Numbered from the stretch's first letter, positions 19,683 to 29,437 are shown. The stretch: 64,000 nt of DNA from Rhodoferax sp. (GCF_030646845.1 NZ_JAUSLE010000007.1:62001-126000); one strand, 5' to 3'. Made by a program: numbers and translations. Notes: a model not told the origin generated them from the letters alone.

Positions 19683-20936
19683 TCACATATTGTCGATCAT
19701 GACCTGACCGAAGCCCGAGCAACTGACTTGCGTCGCACCATCCATCAAACGGGCAAAGTCGTAGGTTACTTTCTTGCTGTTGATAGATTTTTTCATCGAA
19801 CTGATGATCAGGTCAGCCGCTTCCGTCCAGCCCATGTGACGCAACATCATCTCGGCCGAGAGGATCTCGGAACCGGGGTTCACATAGTCTTTACCGGCGT
19901 ACTTCGGTGCCGTGCCGTGGGTAGCTTCAAAGCAGGCCACTGAATCAGACAAGTTGGCGCCTGGGGCAATGCCGATGCCGCCGACCTGGGCAGCCAGCGC
20001 ATCAGACACATAGTCACCGTTGAGGTTCAAGGTGGCAATCACGCTGTATTCGGCAGGACGCAACAGGATTTGTTGCAGGAACGCGTCCGCAATGCTGTCC
20101 TTGACAATGATGTCCTTGCCGGTTTTCGGGTTTTTGAATTTGCACCAGGGTCCGCCATCGATCAACTCGGCACCGAACTCTTTTTGTGCCAGCGCATAGG
20201 CCCAATCGCGGAAGCCACCTTCGGTGTACTTCATGATATTGCCCTTGTGGACAATCGTCAGGCTGGGCTTGTCATTGTCAACCGTGTACTGGAGGGCCTT
20301 GCGCACCAGACGCTCGGTACCTTCACGCGAGACAGGCTTGATGCCGATGCCTGACGTGTTGGGAAAACGGATTTTCTTGACACCCATCTCATCCTGCAGG
20401 AACTTGATGAGCTTTTTGGCCTTGTCGGACTCCGCCTCGAACTCGATACCGGCGTAGATGTCTTCGGAGTTTTCGCGGAAGATCACCATATTGGTCTTCT
20501 GCGGCTCTTTCACGGGACTGGGAACGCCGTCAAAGTACTGGATCGGGCGCAGACACACATACAGATCAAGCTCCTGGCGCAGTGCCACATTCAGCGAACG
20601 GATGCCGCCACCCACTGGCGTCGTCAGCGGTCCCTTGATGGACACCACGTATTCGCGAAGAGCCTGCAGCGTTTCTTCCGGCAGCCACACGTCGGGGCCA
20701 TACACATTGGTGGATTTCTCACCGGCATAGACTTCCATCCAGTGAATCTTCTTCTTGCCAGCGTAGGCCTTGGCCACAGCCGCATCAACTACCTTGAGCA
20801 TCACCGGTGTGATATCCAAGCCGGTACCATCGCCCTCGATAAACGGAATGATCGGCTGATCAGGCACGTTCAGTGACATGTCCGCATTGACGGTAATTTT
20901 TTGGCCTTCTGAGGGCACCTTGATGTGCTGATACAT
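19683..20936 (-). CDS. icd: NADP-dependent isocitrate dehydrogenase
   Basis: 417 residues, E. coli Icd length. The substrate-binding loop [23 protein letters not shown] contains the regulatory serine and arginines; the metal-binding aspartates and the NADP-specificity region [15 protein letters not shown] are present. TCA cycle enzyme. Monocistronic by appearance, with its own terminator. Confidence 0.97.
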   Translation of the reverse strand: MYQHIKVPSEGQKITVNADMSLNVPDQPIIPFIEGDGTGLDITPVMLKVVDAAVAKAYAGKKKIHWMEVYAGEKSTNVYGPDVWLPEETLQALREYVVSIKGPLTTPVGGGIRSLNVALRQELDLYVCLRPIQYFDGVPSPVKEPQKTNMVIFRENSEDIYAGIEFEAESDKAKKLIKFLQDEMGVKKIRFPNTSGIGIKPVSREGTERLVRKALQYTVDNDKPSLTIVHKGNIMKYTEGGFRDWAYALAQKEFGAELIDGGPWCKFKNPKTGKDIIVKDSIADAFLQQILLRPAEYSVIATLNLNGDYVSDALAAQVGGIGIAPGANLSDSVACFEATHGTAPKYAGKDYVNPGSEILSAEMMLRHMGWTEAADLIISSMKKSINSKKVTYDFARLMDGATQVSCSGFGQVMIDNM

Positions 20937-21070
20937 GTAGCTTGGTCTCCGTTAATTGGTTCAATTCACGCGCTTTTTTGCTGCTGGCACCACCCAAAAA
21001 CCTCTGTTTCAGGCTGGTTTCAAGGCGTTTCTGGATTTTAGTCCCAAAAAATTACTGATTTCTGTCAACC

Positions 21071-21118
21071 CGGGGCAAACCAGCCCCGTTACGGACAGGC
21101 CTCCCAGAGTATGGGAGG
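21071..21118 (+). promoter_or_regulatory. Two hairpins in the 5' region of the Ala/Lys-rich gene
   Basis: CGGGGC/GCCCCG (21071-21088) and CCTCCCA/TGGGAGG (21100-21118) lie in tandem within the 220-nt spacer between icd and the Ala/Lys-rich gene. The second ends about 38 nt before the ATG. They may shape a structured leader. No promoter was identified with confidence. Confidence 0.4.
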
Positions 21119-21156
21119 AAATTTTTGAAATAACGTTATCTCAAGGAAACTGAAAA

Positions 21157-21552
21157 ATGAACAAACTTCTCGCCGCTTTGGTTGCTGGTCTTTTCGCTGC
21201 TGGCGCATTCGCTGCTGACGCTCCTGCTGCTGCCGCCGCCAAAGCTGCTGCTCCTGCCGCTGCTGCCGCTGCTGCTCCTGCCGCTGCCAAAGCCGCTGCA
21301 CCTGCTGCTGCCGCTGCTGCCGCCAAGACCGAAGCAAAAGCTGAAGCCAAGGTAGATGCCAAGACGGCTAAAGCTGAGAAAGCTGCCGCCAAGAAAAAGG
21401 CCGCCGCTGAAAAAGCCGCTGCCAAGAAACTGGCTGCTGAAGAAAAAGCCACTGCCAAGAAAAAAGCCGCTGAAGAAAAAGCTGCTGCCAAGAAGACAGC
21501 TGCTGACGAAAAAGCCGCTGCTACCGTGAAGAAAGACGAAGCCAAGAAGTAA
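21157..21552 (+). CDS. Exported Ala/Lys-rich low-complexity protein
   Basis: 131 residues with AAGGAAAC ahead of the ATG. A Sec signal peptide (MNKLLAALVAGLFAAGAFA, cleavage before AD) is followed by Ala-rich runs and then repeats of the form AEKAAAKKKAA. Lys and Ala make up most of the mature chain, resembling histone-H1-like or PhaP-type tails, but the signal peptide argues for export. The protein should be cationic and extended or helical. No function can be assigned. Followed by a strong terminator. Confidence 0.75.
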   Translation: MNKLLAALVAGLFAAGAFAADAPAAAAAKAAAPAAAAAAAPAAAKAAAPAAAAAAAKTEAKAEAKVDAKTAKAEKAAAKKKAAAEKAAAKKLAAEEKATAKKKAAEEKAAAKKTAADEKAAATVKKDEAKK

Positions 21553-21570
21553 TTCTTGACAAGTTGAAAG

Positions 21571-21598
21571 AAATGCCCGCTTAAGCGGGCATTTTTTA
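21571..21598 (+). terminator. Rho-independent terminator after the Ala/Lys-rich gene
   Basis: AAATGCCCGC and GCGGGCATTT form a 10-bp stem around TTAA, followed by a T-rich run (TTTTTTATT). Confidence 0.9.
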
Positions 21599-21636
21599 TT
21601 GCCGAAACTTTCTCTTAGTTGCGTCAGAATGGAGCC

Positions 21637-22089
21637 ATGAAACATATTGCAATCGGTCTTCTCGCGCTGGCAGTCGCCTTGGGCAGCACTAGCTACGCGC
21701 AAAACGCGCCGCAGATGGATCTGCAGCGCATCAAGTTGTCAGCGGGCATGCATTTGATCGATGCGCAAGTTGCCGCATCGCCCGAGCAGCGGTCTACCGG
21801 ACTGATGTTTCGCAAGGACATGCCACCGTCTGAGGGCATGTTGTTTGTGTTTGAACAGCCCGCCGTGCAATGTTTCTGGATGAAAAACACCCTGCTGCCC
21901 CTGAGCGCCGCCTTTGTGGCGGACGACGGCACCATCGTCAATCTGGCCGACATGAAGCCGCAGACCACCGATTCACATTGCTCCACGCAGCCGGTTCGTT
22001 ACGTGCTGGAGATGAACCAGGGCTGGTTTGGCAAAAAGGGCATTCAAGCCGGCTTCAAACTGGGTGGCAAGCCGTTTGCGGCGAGATGA
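21637..22089 (+). CDS. DUF192 secreted protein
   Basis: 150 residues; the ATG at 21637 begins a signal peptide (MKHIAIGLLALAVALGSTSYA). The DUF192 core shows STGLMFRKDMPPSEGMLFVF and CFWMKNTLLPLSAAFV, and GWFGKKGIQAGFKL near the C-terminus. The upstream GGAG is only two bases away, so the start is not certain; a TTG at 21619 exists. Function of the family is unknown. Confidence 0.88.
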   Translation: MKHIAIGLLALAVALGSTSYAQNAPQMDLQRIKLSAGMHLIDAQVAASPEQRSTGLMFRKDMPPSEGMLFVFEQPAVQCFWMKNTLLPLSAAFVADDGTIVNLADMKPQTTDSHCSTQPVRYVLEMNQGWFGKKGIQAGFKLGGKPFAAR

Positions 22090-22156
22090 CGCTACGTTAT
22101 TTAGATACTCGACGCCCTGTTTTTCAGGGGCGATAGGCCAGGCCAGCAAACAGGCG

Positions 22157-22186
22157 TAAAAAAGCCACCGCGAGAGGTGGCTTTTT
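22157..22186. terminator. Bidirectional terminator between the DUF192 gene and sodB
   Basis: AAAAAGCCACC (22159-22169) and GGTGGCTTTTT (22176-22186) form an 11-bp stem around a 6-nt loop, with A and T tracts on both sides, serving the two convergent genes. Confidence 0.85.
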
Positions 22187-22199
22187 AGTTGCAGTGAAC

Positions 22200-22781
22200 T
22201 TAGGCGAAGTTGGCCTCGACAAAGCTCCAGTTCACCAGTTTGTCGAGGTAAGTCTCGACAAACTTCTGGCGCAGGTTGCGGTAGTCGATGTAGTAGGCAT
22301 GCTCCCACACATCCACTGTCAGCAAGGCTTTGTCAGCCGTCGTCAGTGGCGTGCCGGCGGCACCCATGTTGACGATGTCCACCGAACCGTCGGCCTTTTT
22401 CACCAGCCAGGTCCAGCCGGAACCAAAATTACCCACCGCCGACTTGACAAACGCTTCCTTGAAAGCGGCGGAAGTTCCCCACTTGGCGTTGATGGCCGCT
22501 GCCAGCGCGCCTGAAGGCTCGCCACCGCCGTTGGGCTTCATGCAGTTCCAGAAGAAGGTGTGGTTCCAGATTTGCGCCGAGTTGTTATAAATGCCGCCGC
22601 TGGACTTCTTGATGATCTCTTCCAGGGTCATGCTCTCGAACTCGGTCCCTTTTTGCAGGTTGTTGAGGTTCACCACATAGGCATTGTGGTGCTTGCCATG
22701 GTGGTATTCGAGAGTTTCCTTGGAGTAATGCGGCGCCAGGGCGTCAATCGCAAAAGGCAGGGGGGGCAGTGTGTGTTCCAT
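22200..22781 (-). CDS. sodB: Superoxide dismutase [Fe]
   Basis: 193 residues from the ATG at 22781 (MEHTLPPLPF); an in-frame start 18 codons upstream is not needed. Metal ligands are His27, His74 (IWNHTFFW), and the Asp/His of DVWEHAYY near residues 157/161. GGGEPSGALAAAI and Gln/Gly pattern favour the iron form. It converts superoxide to peroxide and oxygen in the cytoplasm. It lies 51 nt downstream of xseA in the same direction. Confidence 0.95.
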   Translation of the reverse strand: MEHTLPPLPFAIDALAPHYSKETLEYHHGKHHNAYVVNLNNLQKGTEFESMTLEEIIKKSSGGIYNNSAQIWNHTFFWNCMKPNGGGEPSGALAAAINAKWGTSAAFKEAFVKSAVGNFGSGWTWLVKKADGSVDIVNMGAAGTPLTTADKALLTVDVWEHAYYIDYRNLRQKFVETYLDKLVNWSFVEANFA

Positions 22782-22831
22782 GATGTCCTCGTGAGTTTGT
22801 TGTTGGAAAGGGCCGATTGTAGAAACTTTGA

Positions 22832-24178
22832 TCAAGGGGAATGTGACACCATCAAATCAACCTCGCCGTCAGAAAGGGTGGCTCGCACCGGCTGACCGGG
22901 GTGAGTTTGACGCACGCTGGTGATGGTCTCCCCTTCACTGCTGGTCAGCCAGGCATAGCCACGCTGCAATACCAGGGTGGGGTCCAGCAAGCCCAGCCGC
23001 AAACCGGCCCGCTCCAGCCGTTCCCGCTTGCGCTCCAGGCTGCGCTGCATGGTGTCCGGTAACGACGTCTGCAGCCGTTGCAGATCCTGTTGTCGGTGCT
23101 TCAGGAATAGCAGGGACGCGAACTGCAGACGCTGTGCGCCGGACGCCAGTCGCAAGCGTTGCCGGCCCACCAGCGCGGAGGGTCGTCCCAACCTGGACGC
23201 CGTCAAATCAAGCCGCTGGCTCTGCAGGTCAATTTGCCGGAACACGGCGTCCTGCAGGCGACGGGCCACCCCATCGATCGCGCCGAGCCAGACCTCGCGC
23301 GGCTGTGCCACCAGTTCAGCCGCCGCCGTGGGGGTCGGGGCCCGGAGGTCGGCTACAAAATCAGCTATGGTGAAGTCGGTCTCATGCCCCACACCACAGA
23401 CGATGGGAACCGGGCTGTGCGCCAGGGTGCGCGCCAGTTGCTCGTCATTGAAGGCCCATAAATCCTCCATCGAGCCGCCACCTCGCACCAGCAGGATGAC
23501 GTCGATAACCGGGCCAGTGTCACTGGCGCTCTTTCCCGTTTTTCTTGACAAATCAGCCTCTAGCCCCCGTCCTTCCTGCGTGAGTAGATATAAATTTGAT
23601 AGCGCCTGCATCAACTCGGCCGGCGCAGCGCTGCCTTGCACCGAGGCCGGGGCGAGCACCACCGGGATGTGCGGCACGCGCCGTTGCAGGGCGGTCATGA
23701 CATCATGCAAGGCCGCAGCCCCCAGCGAGGTCACCAAACCAATACCCCGCGGCATCACTGGCAGGGGGCGCTTTCGGGCGGCGTCGAACAGGCCCTCGGT
23801 CTCCAGCTTGGCCTTGAGCCTGAGAAACTGCTCGAACAGCGCACCCTGCCCCGCCCGACTCATGCTCTCCACAATCAGTTGCAGATCGCCACGCGGCTCA
23901 TACACTCCCAGGCGACCACGCACCTCGACCAGTTCGCCATCCCGCGGCGAAAAATCCAGCAAACTCGCAGCCCGGCGAAACATGGCACACCGAATCTGCC
24001 CACTTTCATCCTTGAGGGAAAAGTAACAATGCCCGCTGGATGCGCGTGAGAAGCCCGAAACCTCTCCGCGCACGGCTACGGGATTGAATCTCGCATCCAG
24101 CGCATCAGCAATGGCGCGGCACAGCGCGCCAACTTGCCAGATTCGTGGCGCCATTGCGGGCGACAGGAGTTCAGACAT
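22832..24178 (-). CDS. xseA: Exodeoxyribonuclease VII large subunit
   Basis: 448 residues from the ATG at 24178; the frame continues 21 codons further up but MSELLSPAMAPRIW is the expected N-terminus. An OB-fold (FNPVAVRGEVSGFSRASSGHCYFSLKDE) precedes the catalytic domain with PRGIGLVTSLGAAALHDV, VILLVRGGGSMEDLWAFND and GVGHETDFTIADFVADLRAPTPTAAAELV. It degrades single-stranded DNA with XseB. Between ELMQALSNLY and VIDVILLVRGGG it has an unusually long loop whose DNA resembles the dispersed repeat (23550-23603). Confidence 0.95.
   Translation of the reverse strand: MSELLSPAMAPRIWQVGALCRAIADALDARFNPVAVRGEVSGFSRASSGHCYFSLKDESGQIRCAMFRRAASLLDFSPRDGELVEVRGRLGVYEPRGDLQLIVESMSRAGQGALFEQFLRLKAKLETEGLFDAARKRPLPVMPRGIGLVTSLGAAALHDVMTALQRRVPHIPVVLAPASVQGSAAPAELMQALSNLYLLTQEGRGLEADLSRKTGKSASDTGPVIDVILLVRGGGSMEDLWAFNDEQLARTLAHSPVPIVCGVGHETDFTIADFVADLRAPTPTAAAELVAQPREVWLGAIDGVARRLQDAVFRQIDLQSQRLDLTASRLGRPSALVGRQRLRLASGAQRLQFASLLFLKHRQQDLQRLQTSLPDTMQRSLERKRERLERAGLRLGLLDPTLVLQRGYAWLTSSEGETITSVRQTHPGQPVRATLSDGEVDLMVSHSP
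23550..23603 (-). repeat. Dispersed palindromic repeat copy inside xseA
   Basis: On the minus strand the segment runs GCTATCAAATTTATAT...GGGGGCTAGAGGCTGATTT, aligning with the intergenic copy at 39226-39274 (ATAGCTGGTAGCGC...GGGCTAGAGCGC). It lies in frame and encodes part of a family-variable loop. Confidence 0.5.
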
Positions 24179-24323
24179 CAATGAAACCGCAGGTTTCGGC
24201 AGCAGGGGATATCCGAATGCTCCACAGCGGCAGCAACGCACGGCCCGGAGGGTGAAGAACGCCTTGATCGCTCGATGGCATGTTGCAAGTCATTGATTTC
24301 ATTGTATTTTTCACTGCCTAATT

Positions 24324-24341
24324 TGTCATCGATCTGTCACA
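24324..24341 (+). promoter_or_regulatory. Pho-box-like direct repeat upstream of exbB
   Basis: TGTCATC (24324-24330) and TGTCACA (24335-24341) are separated by four bases, the same 7-4-7 layout as the pstS box. The expected -10 about nine bases further on is not evident, so function is uncertain. Confidence 0.45.
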
Positions 24342-24393
24342 AGGCAATGCTGGCGTGGTCTGGTGACACTTCATAACCTACTTCTTCACAAAG

Positions 24394-24402
24394 TTATCCA
24401 CA
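24394..24402 (+). promoter_or_regulatory. DnaA box
   Basis: TTATCCACA, a perfect match to the consensus DnaA-binding 9-mer. Only one copy was noticed here. Confidence 0.5.
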
Positions 24403-24530
24403 TTTTTTGTGGTTTGCACCAACGGGCGGGATACTCACGGCAATATCGCCCCGGCAACGCTCACGCCTCGAGATAGCACCAGACGCGTGGGCCATAATCG
24501 CGGTGCATTTCATCTGCGCGGAGATTCAAT

Positions 24531-25160
24531 TTGTTTTCAATCATACAAGCCGCAGGCTGGCCGATCTGGCCGCTTATTGCCTGCTCAATTCTGGCTTTGG
24601 CACTCGTCATTGAGCGCTTCATCAGCCTTAAAACCTCCAAAGTGGCGCCGCCAAAATTGCTGGAAGAAGTGTTGAGTGTCTCGCGTACCTCTGTGCCCGC
24701 ACCCGACGTGGTGACGCAACTAGAAAAGAACTCTGCAATGGGCGAGGTATTGGCCAGCGGTTTTCGGGTGCTGAACACCAGCCCGCGCTGCAGTGAAGAA
24801 GACCTTCGCTCCTCCATGGAGGGCGCTGGGCGGGTGGTCGCACACCGTCTGGAGCGCTACCTCAGTGCCCTGGCCACCATCGCGTCGGCCGCACCGCTGA
24901 TGGGCCTGTTCGGTACGGTGGTCGGCATGATCGAGATTTTTGGTTCGCAGAGTCCAGCGGGAGGCGCCACCGGTGGGAACCCGGCCCAACTCGCGCATGG
25001 CATTTCCATTGCCCTGTACAACACCGCTTTTGGCCTGATCGTCGCCATTCCCTCGCTGATTTTCTGGCGCTACTTTCGGGCCCGGGTCGATGAGTACCTG
25101 CTGACACTGGAACTGGCATCTGAGCGGATGGCACGCCACCTCAACACCCTGCGCAAATGA
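24531..25160 (+). CDS. exbB: MotA/TolQ/ExbB proton channel family protein
   Basis: 209 residues from a TTG with GGAGA five bases upstream; no ATG gives a complete first membrane segment. Three membrane segments (about 10-30, 110-135, 160-180) and the conserved SAAPLMGLFGTVVGMIEIF and ALYNTAFGLIVAIPSLI stretches are those of ExbB/TolQ. Paired with exbD and followed by lpxK, the usual betaproteobacterial order. It uses the proton gradient to energise a TonB-type or envelope process; no tonB gene is nearby. Confidence 0.9.
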   Translation: MFSIIQAAGWPIWPLIACSILALALVIERFISLKTSKVAPPKLLEEVLSVSRTSVPAPDVVTQLEKNSAMGEVLASGFRVLNTSPRCSEEDLRSSMEGAGRVVAHRLERYLSALATIASAAPLMGLFGTVVGMIEIFGSQSPAGGATGGNPAQLAHGISIALYNTAFGLIVAIPSLIFWRYFRARVDEYLLTLELASERMARHLNTLRK

Positions 25161-25173
25161 TGCGCCTCCAATC

Positions 25174-25602
25174 ATGAATTTCCGACCCCGCGTGCGAGAA
25201 GAGCCAGAAATCAACCTGATTCCATTCATCGACGTGCTGCTGGTGGTGCTGATCTTTCTGATGCTGTCCACCACCTACAGCAAATTCACGGAACTGCAAC
25301 TCAAACTGCCCGTGGCCGATGCCGATGCACAACGTGATTACCCCAAGGAGGTGCTGGTCACCGTGACCAGCGATGGGGCCTACACCGTGAACAAGGTGCC
25401 TGTGGCTGGCCGCAGCCTGGACACGCTCGCCGCCGCCCTGCTCGAAGGGGCCAAGGCCGGCAAGGAATCGGTGGTCATCATCAGTGCTGATGCCAGCGCC
25501 CGGCACCAGTCCGTGGTCACGGTGATGGAAGCGGCCCGGCGCTCGGGCCTGACGCAAATCACCTTTGCGACGCAGTCGTCGACCACCGCCGGAACGCAGT
25601 AG
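25174..25602 (+). CDS. exbD: Biopolymer transport protein ExbD/TolR
   Basis: 142 residues with one N-terminal membrane helix ([19 protein letters not shown]) bearing the essential Asp20, and a periplasmic domain ending in a Ser/Thr-rich tail. It works with the preceding ExbB. Only 4 nt separate its stop from lpxK. Confidence 0.93.
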   Translation: MNFRPRVREEPEINLIPFIDVLLVVLIFLMLSTTYSKFTELQLKLPVADADAQRDYPKEVLVTVTSDGAYTVNKVPVAGRSLDTLAAALLEGAKAGKESVVIISADASARHQSVVTVMEAARRSGLTQITFATQSSTTAGTQ

Positions 25603-25606
25603 ACCC

Positions 25607-26665
25607 ATGACAGTGGCAACGCCACGGTCGCTGCTGCAGCGCACTCTGACCCGCGCCTGGACACGGCGCGGCCCGCTGGCCTGGCTCCTTTGGCCGATCT
25701 CCCTGTTGTTTGTCACACTGGCGGCCCTCAGGCGCCACCTGTACCAGGCCGGACTGCTCAAGGTCCGGCGTGTGCGGGCCCTGGTGATCGTCGTAGGCAA
25801 CGTCGTGGCCGGCGGCTCGGGCAAGACCCCCGTGGTCATGGCGCTGGTGCGGCACCTGCAAGCCCGTGGCTTGCGTGTGGGGGTGATCTCGCGCGGCTAC
25901 GGTCGCCGGGCAACAAACTGCCGGGAGGTTTTTGACGACAGCCTGAGTTCTGAGGTGGGTGACGAACCTGCGCTGATCCGACGCGCCACGTCAGCGCCCG
26001 TTTTTGTGGCGGCGCGGCGTTTTGACGCGGCCAGCGCGCTGCTGGCCCGCTACCCTGACACGCAGGTCATCCTCTGCGACGATGGGCTGCAGCACCTCGG
26101 CCTGCACCGCGACCTTGAAATCTGCGTGTTTGATGACCGGGGTACCGGCAACGGCCTGTTGCTTCCTGCCGGTCCACTGCGCGAACCCTGGCCCCGTGCG
26201 GCTGACCTGGTGCTGCACACCGGCGCGCGGCCGGCCTTTGCGGGTTTCACCGCCGTCCGCACCCTGGCGCGCCATGCGCTGCGTGCCGATGGAAGCCAGA
26301 TCGCACTGGCTAACTTGGTGCAGGCAGGCGCCAAGCCCCTGCTGGCGGTGGCCGCGATCGCCAAGCCGGAAGATTTCTTCGCCATGCTGCAGTCTCAGGA
26401 TTTGCCCTTGGCGCGCACCATTGCGCTGCCAGACCACTACGATTTTGATAGCTGGTTGCGCAATGAATACGAGGGCTACACTGTTATTTGTACCGAAAAA
26501 GACGCCGTGAAGCTGTGGCTAAAACAACCTGATGCACTGGCAGTACCTCTGATAGTCACCCCGGAACCGGCGTTTATGGCCAGGCTGGACGACATGCTGT
26601 CGGTGTTGCTGGCGTCCCGATTGAACCCGAAGCTATCATCGACCCATGGACACACGACTTCTTGA
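25607..26665 (+). CDS. lpxK: Tetraacyldisaccharide 4'-kinase
   Basis: 352 residues from the ATG at 25607. An N-terminal membrane-associated helix precedes the P-loop [38 protein letters not shown] and [10 protein letters not shown] are LpxK signatures. It phosphorylates the lipid A precursor at the 4' position at the inner membrane. Near the C-terminus, the stretch encoding [18 protein letters not shown] resembles a copy of the dispersed repeat (26443-26491). Its 3' end overlaps the Trm112 gene by 20 bases. Confidence 0.95.
   Translation: MTVATPRSLLQRTLTRAWTRRGPLAWLLWPISLLFVTLAALRRHLYQAGLLKVRRVRALVIVVGNVVAGGSGKTPVVMALVRHLQARGLRVGVISRGYGRRATNCREVFDDSLSSEVGDEPALIRRATSAPVFVAARRFDAASALLARYPDTQVILCDDGLQHLGLHRDLEICVFDDRGTGNGLLLPAGPLREPWPRAADLVLHTGARPAFAGFTAVRTLARHALRADGSQIALANLVQAGAKPLLAVAAIAKPEDFFAMLQSQDLPLARTIALPDHYDFDSWLRNEYEGYTVICTEKDAVKLWLKQPDALAVPLIVTPEPAFMARLDDMLSVLLASRLNPKLSSTHGHTTS
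26443..26491 (+). repeat. Repeat-like segment inside lpxK
   Basis: TTTTGATAGCTGGTTGCGC, eleven bases, then GGGCTACACTGTTATTTGT: the same frame of matches and spacing as the intergenic copy at 39226-39274. Coding constraint could produce part of this by chance (DFDSW is a family motif). Confidence 0.4.
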
Positions 26666-26828
26666 ACTTCTGGTTTGCCCTGTCACCAAAGGGCCCCTGG
26701 AATACGATCGCGAACGGCAGGAATTGACCTCCCGCAGCGCGCGCCTCGCCTACCCGGTGCGCGACGGCATTCCCATCCTGCTGGAGAGCGAGGCGCGAAC
26801 CATGACCGACGAGGAACTCGGGCTTTGA
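26646..26828 (+). CDS. Trm112 family protein
   Basis: 60 residues, [21 protein letters not shown], the short bacterial Trm112/YcaR-like protein found between lpxK and kdsB in many proteobacteria. Only one cysteine remains, so it lacks the four-Cys zinc site of longer homologues. In eukaryotes Trm112 activates methyltransferases; the bacterial role is not established. It overlaps lpxK by 20 bases and kdsB by four (TTGA). Confidence 0.9.
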   Translation: MDTRLLELLVCPVTKGPLEYDRERQELTSRSARLAYPVRDGIPILLESEARTMTDEELGL

Positions 26829-27580
26829 GCTTCACGGTTCTCATTCCCGCGCGCCTGGCCTCTACCCGCCTGCCCAACAAGCCACTGGCCGACATTGGCG
26901 GCGCGCCCATGGTGGTCCGGGTAGCGCAACGCGTCATGCCGGTCGTGGGCGCCAGCGGCCGGATCCGTGTCGTGGTAGCCGCCGATAGCCCCGAGATCAT
27001 CACGGCTTGTCAGGCCCACGGGGTTGAAGCCGTACTGACCCGCACCGACCATCCATCGGGCAGTGACCGCCTGGCCGAGGCCTGCCAGTTGCTGGGCCTG
27101 GCGGACGACGAGATCGTGGTCAACGTTCAGGGCGATGAGCCCCTGATTGAGCCATCACTGGTGAACGCCGTCGCGCAACTGCTGATCCAGCGACCAGAAG
27201 CCAGCATGAGTACCGCGGCGCATGCCATCGGCGATCTGGCCGAATTCACCAACCCCAATGTCGTCAAGGTCGTGCTGGACGCCAGAGGACTGGCACTTTA
27301 CTTCAGTCGTGCGCCCATCCCGCACTGGCGGGACCAGCCATCCGCCCTGCCCAGCCCGGCGCCTTTGCGCCACATTGGCATCTATGGCTACCGCGTGGGA
27401 TTCTTGCGCACGTTCCCAACGCTGGCGCAGGCTCCCGGCGAAATCACGGAAGCCCTGGAGCAATTGCGCGCCATGTGGCACGGGTACCGCATTGCGGTCC
27501 ATGTCTCGGCACACGCGCCCGGCCCCGGCGTGGACACACCGGAAGATCTGGAACGGGTACGCCGACTATTTGGTTCCTGA
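26825..27580 (+). CDS. kdsB: 3-deoxy-manno-octulosonate cytidylyltransferase
   Basis: 251 residues from a TTG at 26825 that overlaps the Trm112 stop (TTGA). The N-terminus [20 protein letters not shown] is the nucleotide-binding signature; [11 protein letters not shown] and [10 protein letters not shown] follow, and [20 protein letters not shown] closes the protein. It makes CMP-Kdo for lipid A-core assembly, matching the neighbouring lpxK. Confidence 0.95.
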   Translation: MSFTVLIPARLASTRLPNKPLADIGGAPMVVRVAQRVMPVVGASGRIRVVVAADSPEIITACQAHGVEAVLTRTDHPSGSDRLAEACQLLGLADDEIVVNVQGDEPLIEPSLVNAVAQLLIQRPEASMSTAAHAIGDLAEFTNPNVVKVVLDARGLALYFSRAPIPHWRDQPSALPSPAPLRHIGIYGYRVGFLRTFPTLAQAPGEITEALEQLRAMWHGYRIAVHVSAHAPGPGVDTPEDLERVRRLFGS

Positions 27581-27692
27581 GACGCGGCACATGTAAGCCA
27601 GTCAAGGGCTAGCACGTGCTATTCTTCAAGACAACGAAGCATTGCAGTGGGCTCAGCAGCAGCCCCGCCAATGCAATCTGATTTTCAATTAA

Positions 27693-28364
<672 letters not shown>

Positions 28365-28396
28365 TCACGGAGCCCAGCAGTGCCATCGTGGTGATG

Positions 28397-29407
28397 TCAC
28401 GGCAATAAAGCCAGCATCAACGCCACCCTCGCCTTCACCGGCGACAAGCCCTGTGAGTCGGGGAAAGTGGCACTCAGCGCAGGCAGCAAGCGCCCGTTGA
28501 TGCAGCGGGTGGCAAGCACGACTTTCACGCCCGCCGCCTGCGCCCGGAGCAACGCTGCCTCAAGATCCCGATGAACCGTGCCGTTGCCAGTGGCGGCGAC
28601 GACGAGCCCACGCACCACTGGCGACGCAGGCGTACGCTGCACGCCATCCTTCGACAGGAGGGCATCGACGAGGGCGCCACTGGCACCAGCGTAGTTCATC
28701 ACGATCTCCACGCACGGCCAATCGCGCACTCCCGCTATCTTTTCTATAGATTCCTGCGCAAATTCCGCGGGGCCTGCGGGCCAGTTTCGCACCAGACGAA
28801 CGCATCCTTCCTCGACATAGCCAAGAGGACCTGCGTCGCCTGAGCTGAAGGCGTCGAGTCGATAGGGATGCACCTTTTGTACTTCCACCGCGCCATGAAT
28901 GGTGCCGGCGCACACCGCCACCACGCCACATGCCCCTGCGGCAATGGCAACTGCCACAGCATCCATCACGTTCTGCGGACCGTCTGGCGTCAGGCTGGAT
29001 GCCGGACGCATGGCGCAGGTCAACACCACCGGCTTGCTTGCCCGTTGTGATGCGGGCAACACGGCATGCAGGAAATAGGCCGTTTCTTCCAGCGTGTCGG
29101 TGCCATGGGTGATCACGACCCCCTTCACATCGGCTTGGGCCAGATGAAAACTCACGCGCAGCGCCAGCTGCTGCCAGACGGCAAAACTCATGTCTTTGCT
29201 GTCGATCTGGGCGATTTGCTCCGTCACCAACGTCCGGCCGCCAAGCACCGAAGACAGGCCTGGAATAGCCTCCAGTAGCTGCGCCACCTCCACTTGAGCG
29301 GCCGTGTACCCAATATTGTCTGCGCCGCTGGCAGCCGTACCGGCAATCGTGCCACCGGTACCCAAGACAACGATCTTTTCAAAAATACTTGTGGAGGTCA
29401 CTTGCAA
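28397..29407 (-). CDS. L-asparaginase
   Basis: 336 residues. The first catalytic threonine is in GTGGTIAG (Thr20) and the second triad is HGTDT (Thr103, Asp104); GPQNVMDAV and AAGACGVVAVC follow the family order. No signal peptide is seen, so it is probably cytoplasmic. It converts asparagine to aspartate and ammonia. It is divergent from lexA and shares the 93-nt spacer with the SOS boxes. Confidence 0.92.
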   Translation of the reverse strand: MQVTSTSIFEKIVVLGTGGTIAGTAASGADNIGYTAAQVEVAQLLEAIPGLSSVLGGRTLVTEQIAQIDSKDMSFAVWQQLALRVSFHLAQADVKGVVITHGTDTLEETAYFLHAVLPASQRASKPVVLTCAMRPASSLTPDGPQNVMDAVAVAIAAGACGVVAVCAGTIHGAVEVQKVHPYRLDAFSSGDAGPLGYVEEGCVRLVRNWPAGPAEFAQESIEKIAGVRDWPCVEIVMNYAGASGALVDALLSKDGVQRTPASPVVRGLVVAATGNGTVHRDLEAALLRAQAAGVKVVLATRCINGRLLPALSATFPDSQGLSPVKARVALMLALLP

Positions 29408-29418
29408 ACTTTCGGAAA

Positions 29419-29434
29419 CTGGTTAAAAATACAG
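29419..29434 (+). promoter_or_regulatory. LexA (SOS) box 1
   Basis: CTGGTTAAAAATACAG fits CTG-N10-CAG with an AT-rich centre, 67 nt before the lexA ATG. Confidence 0.8.
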
Positions 29435-29437
29435 TTA

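Larger units (their letters stand above)
24179..24530. other. Divergent intergenic region between xseA and exbB
   Basis: About 350 nt with no supported gene. It contains a Pho-box-like direct repeat (24324-24341), a perfect DnaA box (24394-24402) and a CCACA/TGTGG inverted repeat just after it. No clear -10 for exbB was found. Confidence 0.6.

Noticed and set aside
21136..21702. Long antisense ORFs over the Ala/Lys-rich gene
   Set aside because: They result from GCT/GCC codon repeats; no ribosome binding site or family features.
28730..28760. Repeat-like CGCTATCTTTTCTATAG inside the asparaginase gene
   Set aside because: Only the head palindrome is similar; the GGGCTA arm is absent and the protein sequence there looks normal.
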